A stretch of 64,000 nucleotides of DNA from Oryza sativa Japonica Group (lineage: Eukaryota > Streptophyta > Magnoliopsida > Poales > Poaceae), in assembly GCF_034140825.1 (NCBI RefSeq), contig NC_089036.1, positions 436,501 to 500,500 of the forward strand. Direction: 5' to 3'. A program made the translations under genes and the position numbers. Numbering within the stretch: the stretch's first letter is position 1; each line of letters begins with the position of its first letter. The notes under the pieces were generated by a model that was given only the letters and a program-made list of their open reading frames with translations, did no database searches and was not told the origin of the DNA. Of this stretch, positions 21,490 to 33,800 are shown one piece after another.

Positions 21490-23715
21490 TCACTCTCCCT
21501 GGCAACTCTGATGAAGACATCCTCCAGCGTTCGTTGTGTCAGCCAAGCCCCAGGCAAGAACGTTCATCCTGCGCTTTGCATGCTCCATGGGCTTCGCCAT
21601 CTCGAACTTCTGCGTCCCGGAGATGTGGTACACAATGTTCATGGTAGGGGAGATGGACTGGACCAGTCTCCTCATCTCCTCCTCCGCCTCGCCCGTCGCG
21701 GTTGTTACTGTGAGGACATATGAGCCTCCATATTTTGCTTTCAGCTGAAAAGGCAAGATTATGGGGGTTCAAGTTACTAAGTTAGCATTTGGAATCAATG
21801 GCCACATATGAAAAATGTGATCAGTTTACATGTGTAGATGTACCTCTTTAGAGTTCCCGATGCATTGCAAGCTACCGTTTGCGATAATTCCTATCCGATC
21901 GCATAGAAATTCAGCTTCTTCCATCGAATGCGCTGGAATAGGTGAAAGTATGATGTGATAATATGATGTGGTGCAAAAGATTTCCATGGTGATTAACTGG
22001 ACTAAGGTTATACTGTTGTATCAGAGTTGAAAGCAAAGTGCAGTACTTGTGAGAATTATGGCCCTGTCCTGCTTGGCAGACTTGACAGCATTCCATAAGT
22101 CTTTCCTTGATGCTGGGTCCAACCCTGAGCTTGGTTCATCCATATAAACTACCTGCAGAATGTTCAAAATGCATGATTTATACATGCAAGAATGTTCAAA
22201 ATTTCCCTGAATTTGACATATATGAATTGTACCTTAGGGTCACCAATTAGAGAGATTGCAACGCTGAGACGACGTTTCATGCCACCACTGTATTTGCTTA
22301 CAAGCTTATCGGCAATGCCACCAGCAAACAGGCGCACATTTTTCAAAGATTTCTCAATGGCCTAAAAAAATAAGAAATAGGAGATCTTAGATGATTGCTT
22401 CAGAACTTGTATTTATAATAATTTCTCGTGAAATCATAATCACATAAGAACAGAATAACCACTGGGAAAATGTTTGTTGAACTAGTATTATAATAATCTG
22501 TGCTAAAGTGCCTTGGAGGATAATGTGTCTTGGATCTTATATGCAGATGATAAGTTCATCTTTCACTTGTAAATAGTGTTTGAAGTCGAATCCATCATGT
22601 TCATCCATGGAAAAGAAATCACCATATATTACTTCCTCCGACATTATTGACTTTATTGGGTCAAACTTTTAAAACTTTGACTATCAATAGCTCTCAAGAT
22701 ATTTAGTTTGAAAACGTAAAAATCATATGGGTAGAATTTTACTTATTATTGCTTTTACAATATTATAATTTTGTTAGATATTATCGTTATATTCTAATAG
22801 AAAAATAGTAGCTAAAGTTTTGCACTAAGACTGGATAAAATCAATAAAATTATATATTTAAATACAGAGATAGTACGATTATTTATCAAATGGTCACATA
22901 TTACCTGAGATAATGGTGCACCCTGCAAATTCTTAAGTCTACCATAGAACAACAAATGCTCACGACCATTCAGTGTTTCCCATAGCAAGCTGCAACAAGA
23001 AAAAAAAAGAAGGGGAAAAGTTAATTAAAGTTCACCAATACTAAATTGATTTAAAGGCTGTCCTAAACTAAACAAAACTGTAATTCAGAAACATCAGAGT
23101 GAGCTTAGATTACTCGTGCTGTGGACAAACACCGATTCCTGCATAAATCTTGTTCATCTCGAATTGTATGTCCATTCCTTCAATGTACGCCGTGCCAGAC
23201 GTAGGTTTAGTAAATCCAGTCAACTGTTGTCAGGATAAGAATTAACCCCCTTAAATCCAATAATGTCATGTGACCAAATGAAACATCAGTTATATTTGTA
23301 AGTGATCTATATAGGGATCATTTGTGATAAACAGAAAATGTGGATCATTTCTTACTACCTAGACATGTTTCAGATTTTTAGAAATGTATATGCCTGTTCC
23401 TGGCCTTGAAAGTGGCCTGTACTTGGGAAGAGGAATTGTGCAAAAAATGGTTTACATACTAGAGATTTATGGTTATCTAAATATATTATTTATTTCTTTT
23501 ATTATTAAGATCTAAAATTAAATCATACTTACCATGTTAATGAGAGTGGTTTTTCCTGCGCCATTTGGTCCAAGAACACCAAAACATTGCCCACGTGGCA
23601 TAGAAAGAGATAGCCCTCTGACAGCAATTTTTTTTGCATTCCCATCTTTTCCATGGTACACTTTCTTAAGGTTGTCACAGATGACCGAGTAGCTATTCTT
23701 TGATTCTTGTAAGAT
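21490..23715 (-). pseudogene. 3' fragment of an ABCA (ABC1-type) transporter gene
   Basis: Seven exons on the minus strand: 23533-23715, 23114-23223, 22905-22989, 22233-22361, 22047-22152, 21844-21932 and 21490-21744. All have GT-AG borders and consistent phases, 957 bases in total. They encode the nucleotide-binding domain of a half-size ABCA transporter: Walker [15 protein letters not shown]-loop PQHD, signature YSGGMKRRLSVAIS, Walker B VVYMDEPSSGLDP, and the H-loop region THSMEEAEFLCDR. Family members are about 900-1000 residues with N-terminal membrane helices; none are found upstream before unrelated repeats, so the gene is 5'-truncated. In the last exon AACG is tandemly duplicated (21528-21535), which shifts frame after GLADTT and stops 15 codons later instead of reading the expected LEDVFIRVA. 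ATP binding may be conserved on paper, but the locus is most likely non-functional. Confidence 0.85.
22632..22873. mobile_element. Degenerate Stowaway MITE in an ABCA intron
   Basis: Starts CTTCCTCCGACATTATTGAC after TA and ends ACAGAGATAG before TA. Body length and base composition fit Stowaway, but the ends are diverged. It lies in the intron between the third and fourth listed ABCA exons. Confidence 0.5.
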
Positions 23716-24004
23716 CTGTTAACCCGTTTCTCTCTGAGAAATCATTATATAACTAAATTAATACTCATGATGCTCTGTGCAAATACATACATGCAGGACT
23801 AATTTCAACATATTATGCTTGTCTAAACTATCTTATGTATTTGTATTCCATACAGCATTAAAGTTTGGTAGAAGGAAAAAAGGAAGGTAAAAATAAGATA
23901 AAGTAAGACTCCAAGTATCCAAGCTAACTTTTGACGTGCCATACTATAAAGGATAAACTGACATATAAGCTGTTTCTGGCCTATGATTAGAAAGCTTAAC
24001 ATAA

Positions 24005-24115
24005 ATGGTCAGAAAGACCAGGAGTCTTACCGGCTAGCACCACAAGTTGGTGGGCTAGTCGGTCTTGGTTCGAGACTTACCCCTGCCTAATACCATCAAT
24101 ATGAATATCCTTCTT
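24005..24115 (+). mobile_element. Possible tRNA-derived SINE
   Basis: Contains GGTTCGAGAC, a good match to the RNA polymerase III B box, about 32 bases after a weak A-box-like TAGCACCACAAGTTGG. No target duplication was identified, so this is only a suggestion. Confidence 0.3.
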
Positions 24116-24594
24116 TTCATATCCAGCTTTTTCTTTAGAAATTACAGGAATATATAGAGATGAACAAACGGTGCGGCGCAGGCGGTGGGCGGCGGCGCGC
24201 TTGGGCCAAGAGAAAGGAGAGCGAGGGGAGCGAGGAGGCCGCAGAAAGAGGAAGATGAAGGGGAAAAGGAGAGAGAAGAGGGGAGAGGAAGGAGAAAGGA
24301 TGAAGATGATGACATGTGGGGCCCACATGTCGGTGGGTCCCACTATTTTTTTTAGTGTGGATTACATGTTGGTCCCACGTATTTTTGTTTTTGTTTTTTA
24401 TTCTAAAATGCCACATAAGTGACATGTCAACGACACGTAGGACGGAGACCGGGTCAACACTGCCACGTAAGCACCACGTAAGCCAAAACCACTTCCAAAA
24501 CCACCTGGGATACATGTTGCACCGGTTTTGATAGTTGGAGGAGTCAATATATCCGGTTTTGTGGTTGGAGGTCATGAATCATACTCGTATTGTA
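24116..24594. other. Repeat-like intergenic sequence next to LINE
   Basis: Contains a GA-rich tract (24207-24305) and several GTGGGTCCCAC or TTGGTCCCACG motifs. Similar GGGTCCCAC motifs appear on the far side of the LINE (28835-28870), so the LINE may have entered an older repeat. No gene is recognised. Confidence 0.35.
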
Positions 24595-27500
24595 GTTTTT
24601 TTTTTAAATTCTCACAGCTAGCTTTATTCATTCGAGAATATAGTTACATCATTAACAAGAAGTTGCGGAATGAAGGCAGGGGGATCATCTATCCAAACAA
24701 AAGAATTTTTGCCTATCAAAGCTTGCCTAGCTAGCTCATGAGCCACAACATTACTATCTCTAATACAATGACTAATGGAGATAGAAAGAAAATCTTTCTA
24801 GTACTGGGAGCATTCATCATAAATCGCAACTGCTGCCGTGGCAGAAAAACCTCCCTCTTGCATTGTTGTGACGACTTCCATGCAATCCGATTGGAATTCC
24901 ACACGACTACAACCGATTTGTTGTGCCAATAATAATCCATCTCTTAAAGCTGCTGCTTCAGCCATGGTTGCATCCACCACATGAGGAATATAACTATGTG
25001 AAGCAGCAATAAACCCACCCGCAGAGTCTCTAATGACCGCTCCCGTGCTACCAGCTCCTTTAGTTTCATCAAAGCCCGCGTCGACATTGATCCTTCAGGA
25101 GGTTTCCTCCACCTCTTGTTAATCTCAGTGGTTTTCTTTGACACCAGTTTATAATTTGTTGTGATTGCTACGATGGACAACGCCGATCGTGGTGGTGACT
25201 GAATTTCCTCTCCATGAACACTCTGTCTCCGTTGCCACCATATATACCAGCACCCTGTCAAGATAATGTCCGCTAGACCAATATTGTTCCAATGCATAGC
25301 TCTCCCTCCCATTCTGATGGCTTCTTGAAGCACGAAGCGCTTCAATCTCCTGCTCAATCCCAAGAGAGCTCCAAACCTGTCTAGCACGAGAGCAGGCAAA
25401 CAAAGCATGTCTCACGTCCTCAGCTTCTGTTTTGCACATAATATGCTTGTTTGCCAACGTAACGAAGCAAGGAATGCAACCATGAAGCACGCGCCATCCA
25501 AAAATTTTGATTTTGCTCGGTATCGATAGCCTCCAAAGCTGTCTCCATACTGATGCTGCCAGGGGGGGCAGTTGCCCCGGGTTGCTGGATAAAGCTCCTA
25601 AAGCTGTGACTCCATTGACAGTGATAGGCAGATTTGACTGAGAACAAACCGTTTCGGTTGAGGTGCCAAGCGATCAGATCCTCCCGCTGAGGAGCAATCG
25701 GGATTTGGAGGATTCGGTTCGCATCCACAGACCAGAAAAGTGATCTTATCAAAGCTTCATCCCATCGACCATCAACTGGATTAATAACTAGAATATTACC
25801 TCTCGGAGTCAATACTTTCATGTTGGGGCTGCTTGGGATCCAGTTATCGTCCCAAATATTTATCTGTGTGCCATCTCCCACTCGCCATATAAATCCCTTT
25901 TTGAAGCAATCTAAGCCGGCTAACACACTTTGCCATGTAAATGAGCTCCCACTTCTCATCTTGGCCTGGAGCAATTTCCCATCAGGGTAGTATTTTGCTC
26001 TCAAAATCCTTGCGCAGAGAGAATTTAGCTCACATAAGAGTCTCCAAACTTGTTTTGCGAGCAAAGCCAAATTGAAACTGTGGAAGTCCCTAAAACCCAT
26101 GCCACCTTTACCCTTCGGTACACAGAGTTTCCACCAAGCTTGCCAATGAATCCTTCTTTTTTCATCGTCGTCACCCCACCAATAATGTGATATAGCATCT
26201 GTCATCCCTTTGCAGATTTTTTTGGGGATTTTAAACACCATCATCGCATAAGTTGGCACGGCTTGGGCAATGGATTTGATTAAAACCTCCTTACCACCCA
26301 TGCTTAACAATTTCTCCTTCCATCCACTAACTCTCTGAACAATTCTATCAATAAGATGTCGAAAACAATCGCTTCTATCTGCTCCCACTAAAGAAGGCAG
26401 ACCCAAGTATTTATCATTGAGAGACTCAGTCATAATATTCAAAGATTCACATACCTCCAACTTCATATCCGGCTTTGTATTCCTAGAGAAGAAAATACTA
26501 GATTTGCTTGCACTTAAGAATTGACCTGAGTTCTGCAATATCTGTCTAATAAGTTCCTCAGGCAGTCCGCATTCTTTTTATCAGCATGCATAAGAATTAA
26601 GGAGTCATCAGCAAATGAAAGATGGGAAACCATTGGGGCATCTCTGCATACTCTAATCCCTTCCAATGCTCCATTCTCCTCCACTTGTTGGATCATACTT
26701 GATAGGCCTTCTGCAACAAAGAGAAATAGGTAAGGGGATAGGGGATCCCCTTGCCTGATTCCTCTTGTAGGTGTAAAAGTTTCTGTTTCCATTGAATTAA
26801 ACCGAGCAGTATATCTTACAGAAGTCACACAGGACATAATAAGAGACACCCACCTATCATCAAAACCCAATTTTAACATAATCTTTTCCAAGAAAACCCA
26901 TTCAACTCTGTCATACGCCTTATGCACATCCAATTTAATCGCACATAACCCCCTTTTCCCTTGTTTCCTCTTGATAGTATGAATACATTCATACGCAATC
27001 AGAATATTATCTGTAATTAATCTACCTGGAACAAAAGCACTGATCACTTATAACCTCAGGAAGGATGCTCTTCATCCTGCGAGAGAGCATTTTTGAAATA
27101 ACTTTATACACCACATTGCAAAGACTGATAGGGCGGAATTGAGCCACCATATCTGGGTTAGACACCTTTGGTATCATAATAATAGTGGTATCATTCCAGC
27201 CCTCAGGAATTGTTGCAGTATTTACCGCTGTTAAAACTTCCTTTATCAGATCATCTCCTAGCATTGACCAAAACCGTTTAAAGAAAATGGCGTGCAAACC
27301 GTCTGGCCCGGGAGCTTTCAGATCTCCAATATCAAAAAGTGCCTTTTTGACCTCTTCAGCTGTAAATGGAGCTAAAAGGCTCCGATTCATTTCAGGCGTG
27401 ACCTTGACCTTAACTGAATCCAAAACTGATTCATCAAGCTCCTGCATTTCAGACTGAAACAGATGGGAAAAATAATTTTGCACCATAGAACACATAGTGT

Positions 27501-28790
27501 CGCTATTCTCTTGTCTCACCCCCTGTTCATCAACCAACCCAGTAATCATGTTTCTTTTCCTTCGACTAGAGGCAAATTGTTGAAAAAATTTGGTATTTCG
27601 GTCAACATGCTTTAGCCAATTTGCACGGGCGCGCTGTAACCAAATCAGTTCCTCCTGCTCCATTAGGAGTTCCAGGCGGATCAACAACTCCTTTTGGGCA
27701 GCGATGCTATCATCAGTGAGGGGCCCCTTCTAATCTCTTCAAGTTTTTTTTGCAGCTTTTTTATTTGATTAACAGGTCCCTTCAACACCTTTTTATCCCA
27801 GACGTGGAGCTCTTCATGTACTTGCTTGGTTTTTTGCGAGAAATTTGGCACATCTCCTCTGGCCGCAGCACTACCGTCTCTTCCTTGAGCCAACGTGCTT
27901 CGAAGCATTTAGGACCTCGCCTTGTATTGGCATCAGAATCTGCCCGCACAACAGTTTCAACAATCAGCGGACTATGGTCCGAATTGAGCATACCACCATT
28001 CTCCAGTCGTGCAGTAGGGAAAAGAGCATTCCACTGCGCGTTTGAGACACCTCGATCAAGCCTTTCTCTTATTCTCCCCCTTTGCCAAGTAAAAATGTCA
28101 CCACTATAGCCCATATCCGAGAGAGCACAATCAGCCAAAGAATCACTAAAAGCTTGCAAAAGACGTTGTTCTCTCGGTCTCCCTCCCTCCTTCTCATGAT
28201 GGAAAAGAATCTCATTGAAATCTCCTAACTCCATCCATGGCCTATCCATCATCCCATGAAGATATCTCAAGGCCTCCCATGTTTTGCCTTTGTGCTCCCA
28301 ACGCGACTCACCATAAATTCCAGTAAGTCTCCATTCCCTTCCATCATCAACAATTACATCAATGAAATATTCAGAGACATCTTGCACATAACATAAGCAG
28401 TCCACCACTTGGCCCGTCACTCTCGAAAATGCTGAGATGGTCAAAATTTCTGCCTTAGCTGTTCCCAAATGTGTTTCAGACAGGAACAACACATCGGGTC
28501 TCTCACGCCTCTGTAAATCCAGAAGCGCTCGCACTGCCCGCCGCAGTTCCATGCTAGTATTTTCATTGTGCCCGGTCACTCTCCTCAAAGGAGAGCGCCG
28601 ATTGTGCATTAGAGTTGTTTGTTGCAATCACGCCATCTTCACTTCTCCTCAAAGGGCTCATATTACTACCGAGTTGGGAAGAGTGTTCCAGCAAGTTGAT
28701 TTGCTGAGCAACCTGACCTCATTAGTATCTCTTTTCCCGGACTCAGGGGCCAGGCCACCATCTTCCCCTAAGGCCAATAGCAGTGCGGGT
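24595..28790 (-). mobile_element. L1-type LINE, decayed and 5'-truncated
   Basis: The 3' end is marked by an A-tail (T run at about 24596-24606 on this strand). Reading from 28.6 kb downward: AP endonuclease with FLSETHLG, LGDFNE and SDHSPL; reverse transcriptase with LKAPGPDGLHAIFF, KLDVHKAYDRVEW, GIRQGDPLSPYLF and LSFADDSLI; a C-terminal zinc-finger-like segment (HIMCKTEAEDVRHALFAC); and an RNase H domain (AEAAALRDGLLLA, FQSDCMEVV). The coding line changes frame at least five times, so the element is inactive. Sequence upstream of the endonuclease (28630-28790) may be the tail of ORF1; the rest of ORF1 and the 5' UTR are missing. No target duplication was found. Confidence 0.85.
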
Positions 28791-30290
28791 AACACACATG
28801 CCGTAAAGAACCACACTTCACAGTGCACAATACATGTTTGTGGGTCCCACCCATGTTAGTAGGTCCCACCATCTCTCTTTTCACATTCATCTCTCCCTCT
28901 CTATCTCTATCCATTCTTCTCGCATGCCACTGACCAGGACGGCAAGCGGCAAGGGCGAGGACGGCGGGCAAGAAGGCACAGACGCCGGCGAGCTCGGACG
29001 CGGCCTCAACCTCCGGTGAGCTTCTCCGACGAGGACAGTGGCGGCGGCGCGGACCGAAGCGGCGTGGCAACGAGCTCCCCGGCGACACCGAGGTCGGCGA
29101 CGCGGAGCGGAGAGCGTGGACGACGACGAGGCCCTCCCTCACTCGGCTCCACGGCGGCGCACGACGGCGAACCGCCCGCCCCCTCCTCTCCTTGTCGGGC
29201 CGGACGGCAGTGACCTCGACGGTGGGACGGCTGCGCGCATGGCGAGGTAGCGGGTCCTGTGGCGGCGGCGTCCTCGGGGCCGAGTGGCGCCGGCTGTCCC
29301 CTCCTCCCTCCGCCGGCGCCGACTCCCCTAATCCCGAAGCGGAAGAAGCCGGCGAGGGTGGCAGTGGCGCCGAACGATGCCGGGGACGCGGCGGACGGGA
29401 AGCCCCGGGGCGAGGACGGCGGGCAAGAAGGCATGGACGCCGGCGTGGCGGCGCCTCTCATCGTTGGGGCCGGAGGCCACAGACGCCGGCGCCTCCCTCC
29501 CCCTACCCCGCTCCGCAGCAACGGGCTCTCGGTGGGGTCTTCCTCGCGGAGGTCGCCGCGCGACCTCGTCTTCCTCGCGGACGACGAGCGGCGGCACGGT
29601 CGTCGTCGACCGGAGCCACGCGACCTTGTCTTCCTCTCAAAGCCGGGTGGAGCGGCGGCCCGAGCGGCGACGGCGACGACGCTGGGCTGAGCGGCCAGAT
29701 CCGGCCTAGGCCCACTGGATCAAGGCGACGACGGCGAGGTCGGACGCGGCATCGACCTCGAGCTCCTCTCCTTCTCCGCGCTTTCCCCATCGAGCCGGCG
29801 AGCTTCTCCGACGAGGACGGTGGCGGCGGCACGGATCGAAGCGGCGCAGCGACGAGCTCCCCGGCGACATCGAGGTCAGTGACGCGGAGCGGGAGACGGC
29901 AACGAGGTCGACGCTGGAGAGGGCGCGAGGGGACGACGAGTTGGAGGCACGCCCTCCACAGCGCGAGCTCTAGGCGTTCCCTCTGCCTCGCGCGAGCGAG
30001 GAATCGCGTTTCCTTGCTTGGGAGCGAGCGGCTCAACAAGGACGTGGTGCTACGCGACACGTCGGCGAAATTCCTAGCTAGCACAACAAGGCAACGCTCT
30101 ACCTAGGAGCACTGTGAAGGGCCTAAGGGATGGTTAAGGGGGTTAAATATACTTTTTCCTAAAAAGGATAGGAGCGAGACAGACGGCGCTGGGGGACGAG
30201 GCTTGTTGGGCCGGCCTTAGCCCAGACTCACGACGCGGTTGTGCGCTTTCTAGGTGGACGGATGGATCTGCTCGACTGCTCTCTGCCGTC
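28791..30290. repeat. GC-rich stretch with internal duplication
   Basis: The block starting GAGCTTCTCCGACGAGGAC at about 29018 recurs at about 29801 and continues through CGAAGCGGCG and GAGCTCCCCGGCGACA in both, over 110 bp or so. GCAAGAAGGCA plus GACGCCGGCG also occurs twice (about 28966 and 29420). Long frames are open on both strands (for example 29192-30106), but none has recognisable domains and the repeat units fall in different frames. I therefore read it as a GC-rich repeat or captured sequence and not a gene. Confidence 0.5.
30207..30212 (+). promoter_or_regulatory. Site II-type TGGGCC motif
   Basis: TGGGCC close to a GCCCA on the same strand, upstream of a CT/GC-rich leader. TGGGCY motifs together with telo-boxes are known in plant promoters of translation and housekeeping genes. 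The matching telo-box lies beyond the copia insertion at 35638. Confidence 0.35.
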
Positions 30291-30626
30291 GTGAGGGCTG
30301 AAGTCAGACGTCACGAGCTGATTCCGCCTCCCCTCGCCCCTGCCATCTCAAGCGCCGCCGTTGTTTGCTCCATCCCTCCCACGCCAACCGCAGCGCAGCC
30401 GCTGCTGCCGTCGATTCCGACGCCCAGCCTTCGCCACCGGCACCCCTCCCCGCTGATCGCCTCCAGACCGACGCCGCCCCTCCCCACCGACCGCATCGCC
30501 CCCACCTCACCCTGGATCACGACGGGATCTCCTCCCCTTCCTCTCACCCGGTGCCAGACCGCCGTGGCTTCTCGCTGCTCTGCCTCTTCCTTGTGCCTCA
30601 TCACCCTGGTGTTGAAAGGAAGAAGG

Positions 30627-30841
30627 TGTTAGAAGTAGTGATAGTTCAGAGATATGCATGCATGCATATGCAGGGAGTCCGGTGCATGTGATATGAATGA
30701 GATTGATTTGGTTGAGATAAAACCGGATCACAACAGATTTTGTTTCCTGATTGTAAGCCACGTTGGAGGCTATTTCCAACTGAGATCAATATATTCGTGC
30801 GGCCTCGACAAGAGGTGATAACGCTTCCTAAAAACCTTTTA
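30627..30841 (+). repeat. Copia left LTR
   Basis: Begins TGTTAGAAG and ends AAAAACCTTTTA. It contains a GCATGCATGCATATGC palindromic tract. It is nearly identical to the right LTR. Confidence 0.93.
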
Positions 30842-33800
30842 TGGTATCAGAGCCCGAAATCGCCAGAATCAGATCGCATCTGTTATGGCGAGTTCCTCCA
30901 TCAGCGCCGGCAATCCCTTCTCTGGCCATGCCGTCCCTAAGAAGCTAACCAGGACGAATTTCCTTTTATGGAAAGGGCAAATCCTCCCGGTGATCCGCGG
31001 TGCGCGTTTGGAAGGTTACCTCACAGGTGCAACACAAGCCCCGTCGGCTGTGATTGACGCCAAGGAAGGAGAAGCCACTGTCAAGAAATCCAATCCGGCA
31101 TTTGAAACCTGGATTGCGGCAGATCAGCAGGTGTTGGGGTTTCTTCTCTCAACCCTATCCAAGGAAATTTTGACTCAAGTCATCCACATGGAAACTGCGG
31201 CTCAAGTTTGGAAGGCAATCAACGAGATGCTGTCCTCCCAGTCGCGTGCGCGGTCTCTGAACACGCGCCTGGCGCTAGCGACGACCCAGAAGGTCGATCT
31301 CAGCGTCTCGGACTACATCAACAAAATGAAGATCCTCGCCGACGAGATGACGTCCGCCGGCAAGCCAATGGATGATGAGGAATTGATGTCCTACATCCTT
31401 GCCGGTCTTGATGATGATTGGGAACCAGTGGTGTCTTCCCTCGTCGGGAGACCAGATGCAGTTTCCTTCTCCGAGTTCTACTCTCAACTTCTGAGCTTCG
31501 AATCAAGGCAGAAACTTCGCCATGCAGCAGCGCATCAGTCCTCCGCCAACAGCGCCAAATGTGGTGGTGGAAGGGGCGGCTACACCCCCTTCAACCGCGG
31601 CGGACACAGCGGCAACAATGGTGGGCGCGGCAACAGCAACAATGGCGGGCGTGGTGGTGGTCGCGGCAACAACAATGGAGGCCGTGGCGGCAAACCGCGC
31701 CCTGTTTGTCAGCTCTGTGGAAAAACGGGGCACGTCGTCGCTGACTGTTTGTATAGGTATGATGAGAACTTTGTTTCTGATAATAAGATGGCAGCTGCAG
31801 CCTCCTATGGTGTGGACACAAATTGGTATGTTGACACCGGAGCTACGGATCACATAACTAGAGAGTTGGACAAATTGACGACCCGGGAGAAGTACAATGG
31901 GAAGGATCAAATCTACATGGCAAGTGGTGCAGGTATGGACATTAAACATATTGGCCATTCCGTTATTCATACCCCTACTCGCAATTTATATCTTAAGAAT
32001 ATTTTACATGTTCCTAAGGCCAAGAAAAATCTCCTTTCTGCACGTCGTTTAGCCCTTGATAATCATGCCTTTGTTGAAGTTCACTCTCGTTTCTTTGCCA
32101 TTAAGGATCAGGTCACGAGGAATCTTCTTCTTAGAGGGCCTTGCCGCAATGGTCTCTATCCCATTCCACAGTCGTCGCTATCTTCATCCAAGCAAGTTTT
32201 TGGAGCCATCAAACCCACTATTTCGAAGTGGCATAGTCGTTTGGGTCATCCATCTTTGTCTATCGTTCAAAAAGTTGTGAACAATAATAATCTCCCATGT
32301 TTAGGAGATATTAATGAATTAGGTGTGTGTGATGCTTGTCAAAGGGGTAAGAGTCATCAACTCCCCTATCCTAAGTCTTTCAGTGTGTCCAATAATCCTT
32401 TAGAGCTTGTGTTTTCTGATGTTTGGGGTCCTGCCCCTGACTCTGTTGGTGGCAGAAAATATTATGTCAGTTTCATAGATGATTTCAGCAAGTTTACTTG
32501 GATCTATTTGCTTAAGAAAAAATCTGAGGTTATTCATAAGTTTCATGAGTTCCAACAACTTGTTGAGAGGATGTTTAATCGCAAAATTATTGCTATGCAA
32601 TCTGACTGGGGGGGAGAATATGAAAAACTTCATTCCTTTTTTACTAAGATAGGAATTACTCATCATGTCTCATGTCCCCATGCTCACCAACAAAATGGCT
32701 CCGCAGAACGTAAACATAGACACATTGTGGAAGTTGGGCTTTCTTTACTTGCTCACGCTTCTATGCCTCTTAAATTTTGGGATGAGGCTTTTCTTGCAGC
32801 TACATATCTCATCAATCGCACACCTAGCAAAGTTATACAATACTCCACGCCTTTAGAGCGTCTCTTGCATCAAAAACCAAATTACTCCTCTTTGAGAACT
32901 TTTGGATGTGCTTGTTGGCCTAATCTTAGACCCTACAACACTCGCAAACTTCAGTTTCGCTCCAAGCAATGTGTGTTTCTTGGCTATAGCAATATTCATA
33001 AAGGATTCAAGTGTCTAGATGTTGCAACTGGCAGAGTTTATATTTCTAGAGATGTTGTTTTTTATGAAAATATTTTTCCTTTCTCTAATCTCCACTCCAA
33101 TGCTGGAGTTAGGCTCAAATCTGAAATTTTACTCTTGCCCTCAACACTGTTGAATCCTGAAGTTGCTAGTAGGGGTATACAAGAAAATGGTTATATGTTT
33201 AATAGTCCTCCTGTTGAGTCTAATATTTTTGATGAGCAAGTATCTGAACAGGGAGAAGAAGGAGAGCAAAATTCATATGCTGCACATGATACAGAAAATC
33301 CTGATGATGGTGGCAATGATTTCTCTGTTGCTTCTGATGCTGAAAATAGTACTAAGGCTGTGTTTAGTTCAGCGCAAAGTTTGGATTTTGGTTGAAATTG
33401 GAGATGATGTGACTGAAAAGTTATGTGTGTATGACAGGTTGATGTGATGGAAAAAGACTAGAGTTTGGATCCAAACTTTGAATCTAAACACAGGCTAATG
33501 CAAGTGGTTCAGCTGAAAATAGTACTAATGCAGGTGGTTCAGAACCTGCAGCAAATACACACGGCGCAGAAAATGAAAACAGTGCTACTGCTGCTGGAAG
33601 TACCACAGCCGAACCTGCAAATGGCAGTGGTGGTGGCAAGTCTGCGAGTCGCAGTAGCAGCAGTACAGCAATAGGTAGCAGTGTTACTGCTAATCAGTCG
33701 GTTGATGACTCTGTGCAGGTACAACAGCAGCAAACTAGACCTACCACTAGGCTGCAGAGGGGGATACGTAAGGAGAAAGTCTATACCGATGGTACAGTGA

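Noticed and set aside
24005-24115. Functional tRNA gene
   Set aside because: Only a B box is convincing; no cloverleaf could be drawn. At best a SINE remnant.
29192-30106. 304-codon open frame on the plus strand
   Set aside because: It spans a GC-rich repeat with equally long frames on the opposite strand, has no recognisable domain and an Arg/Gly/Ala-rich composition typical of chance frames in GC-rich DNA.
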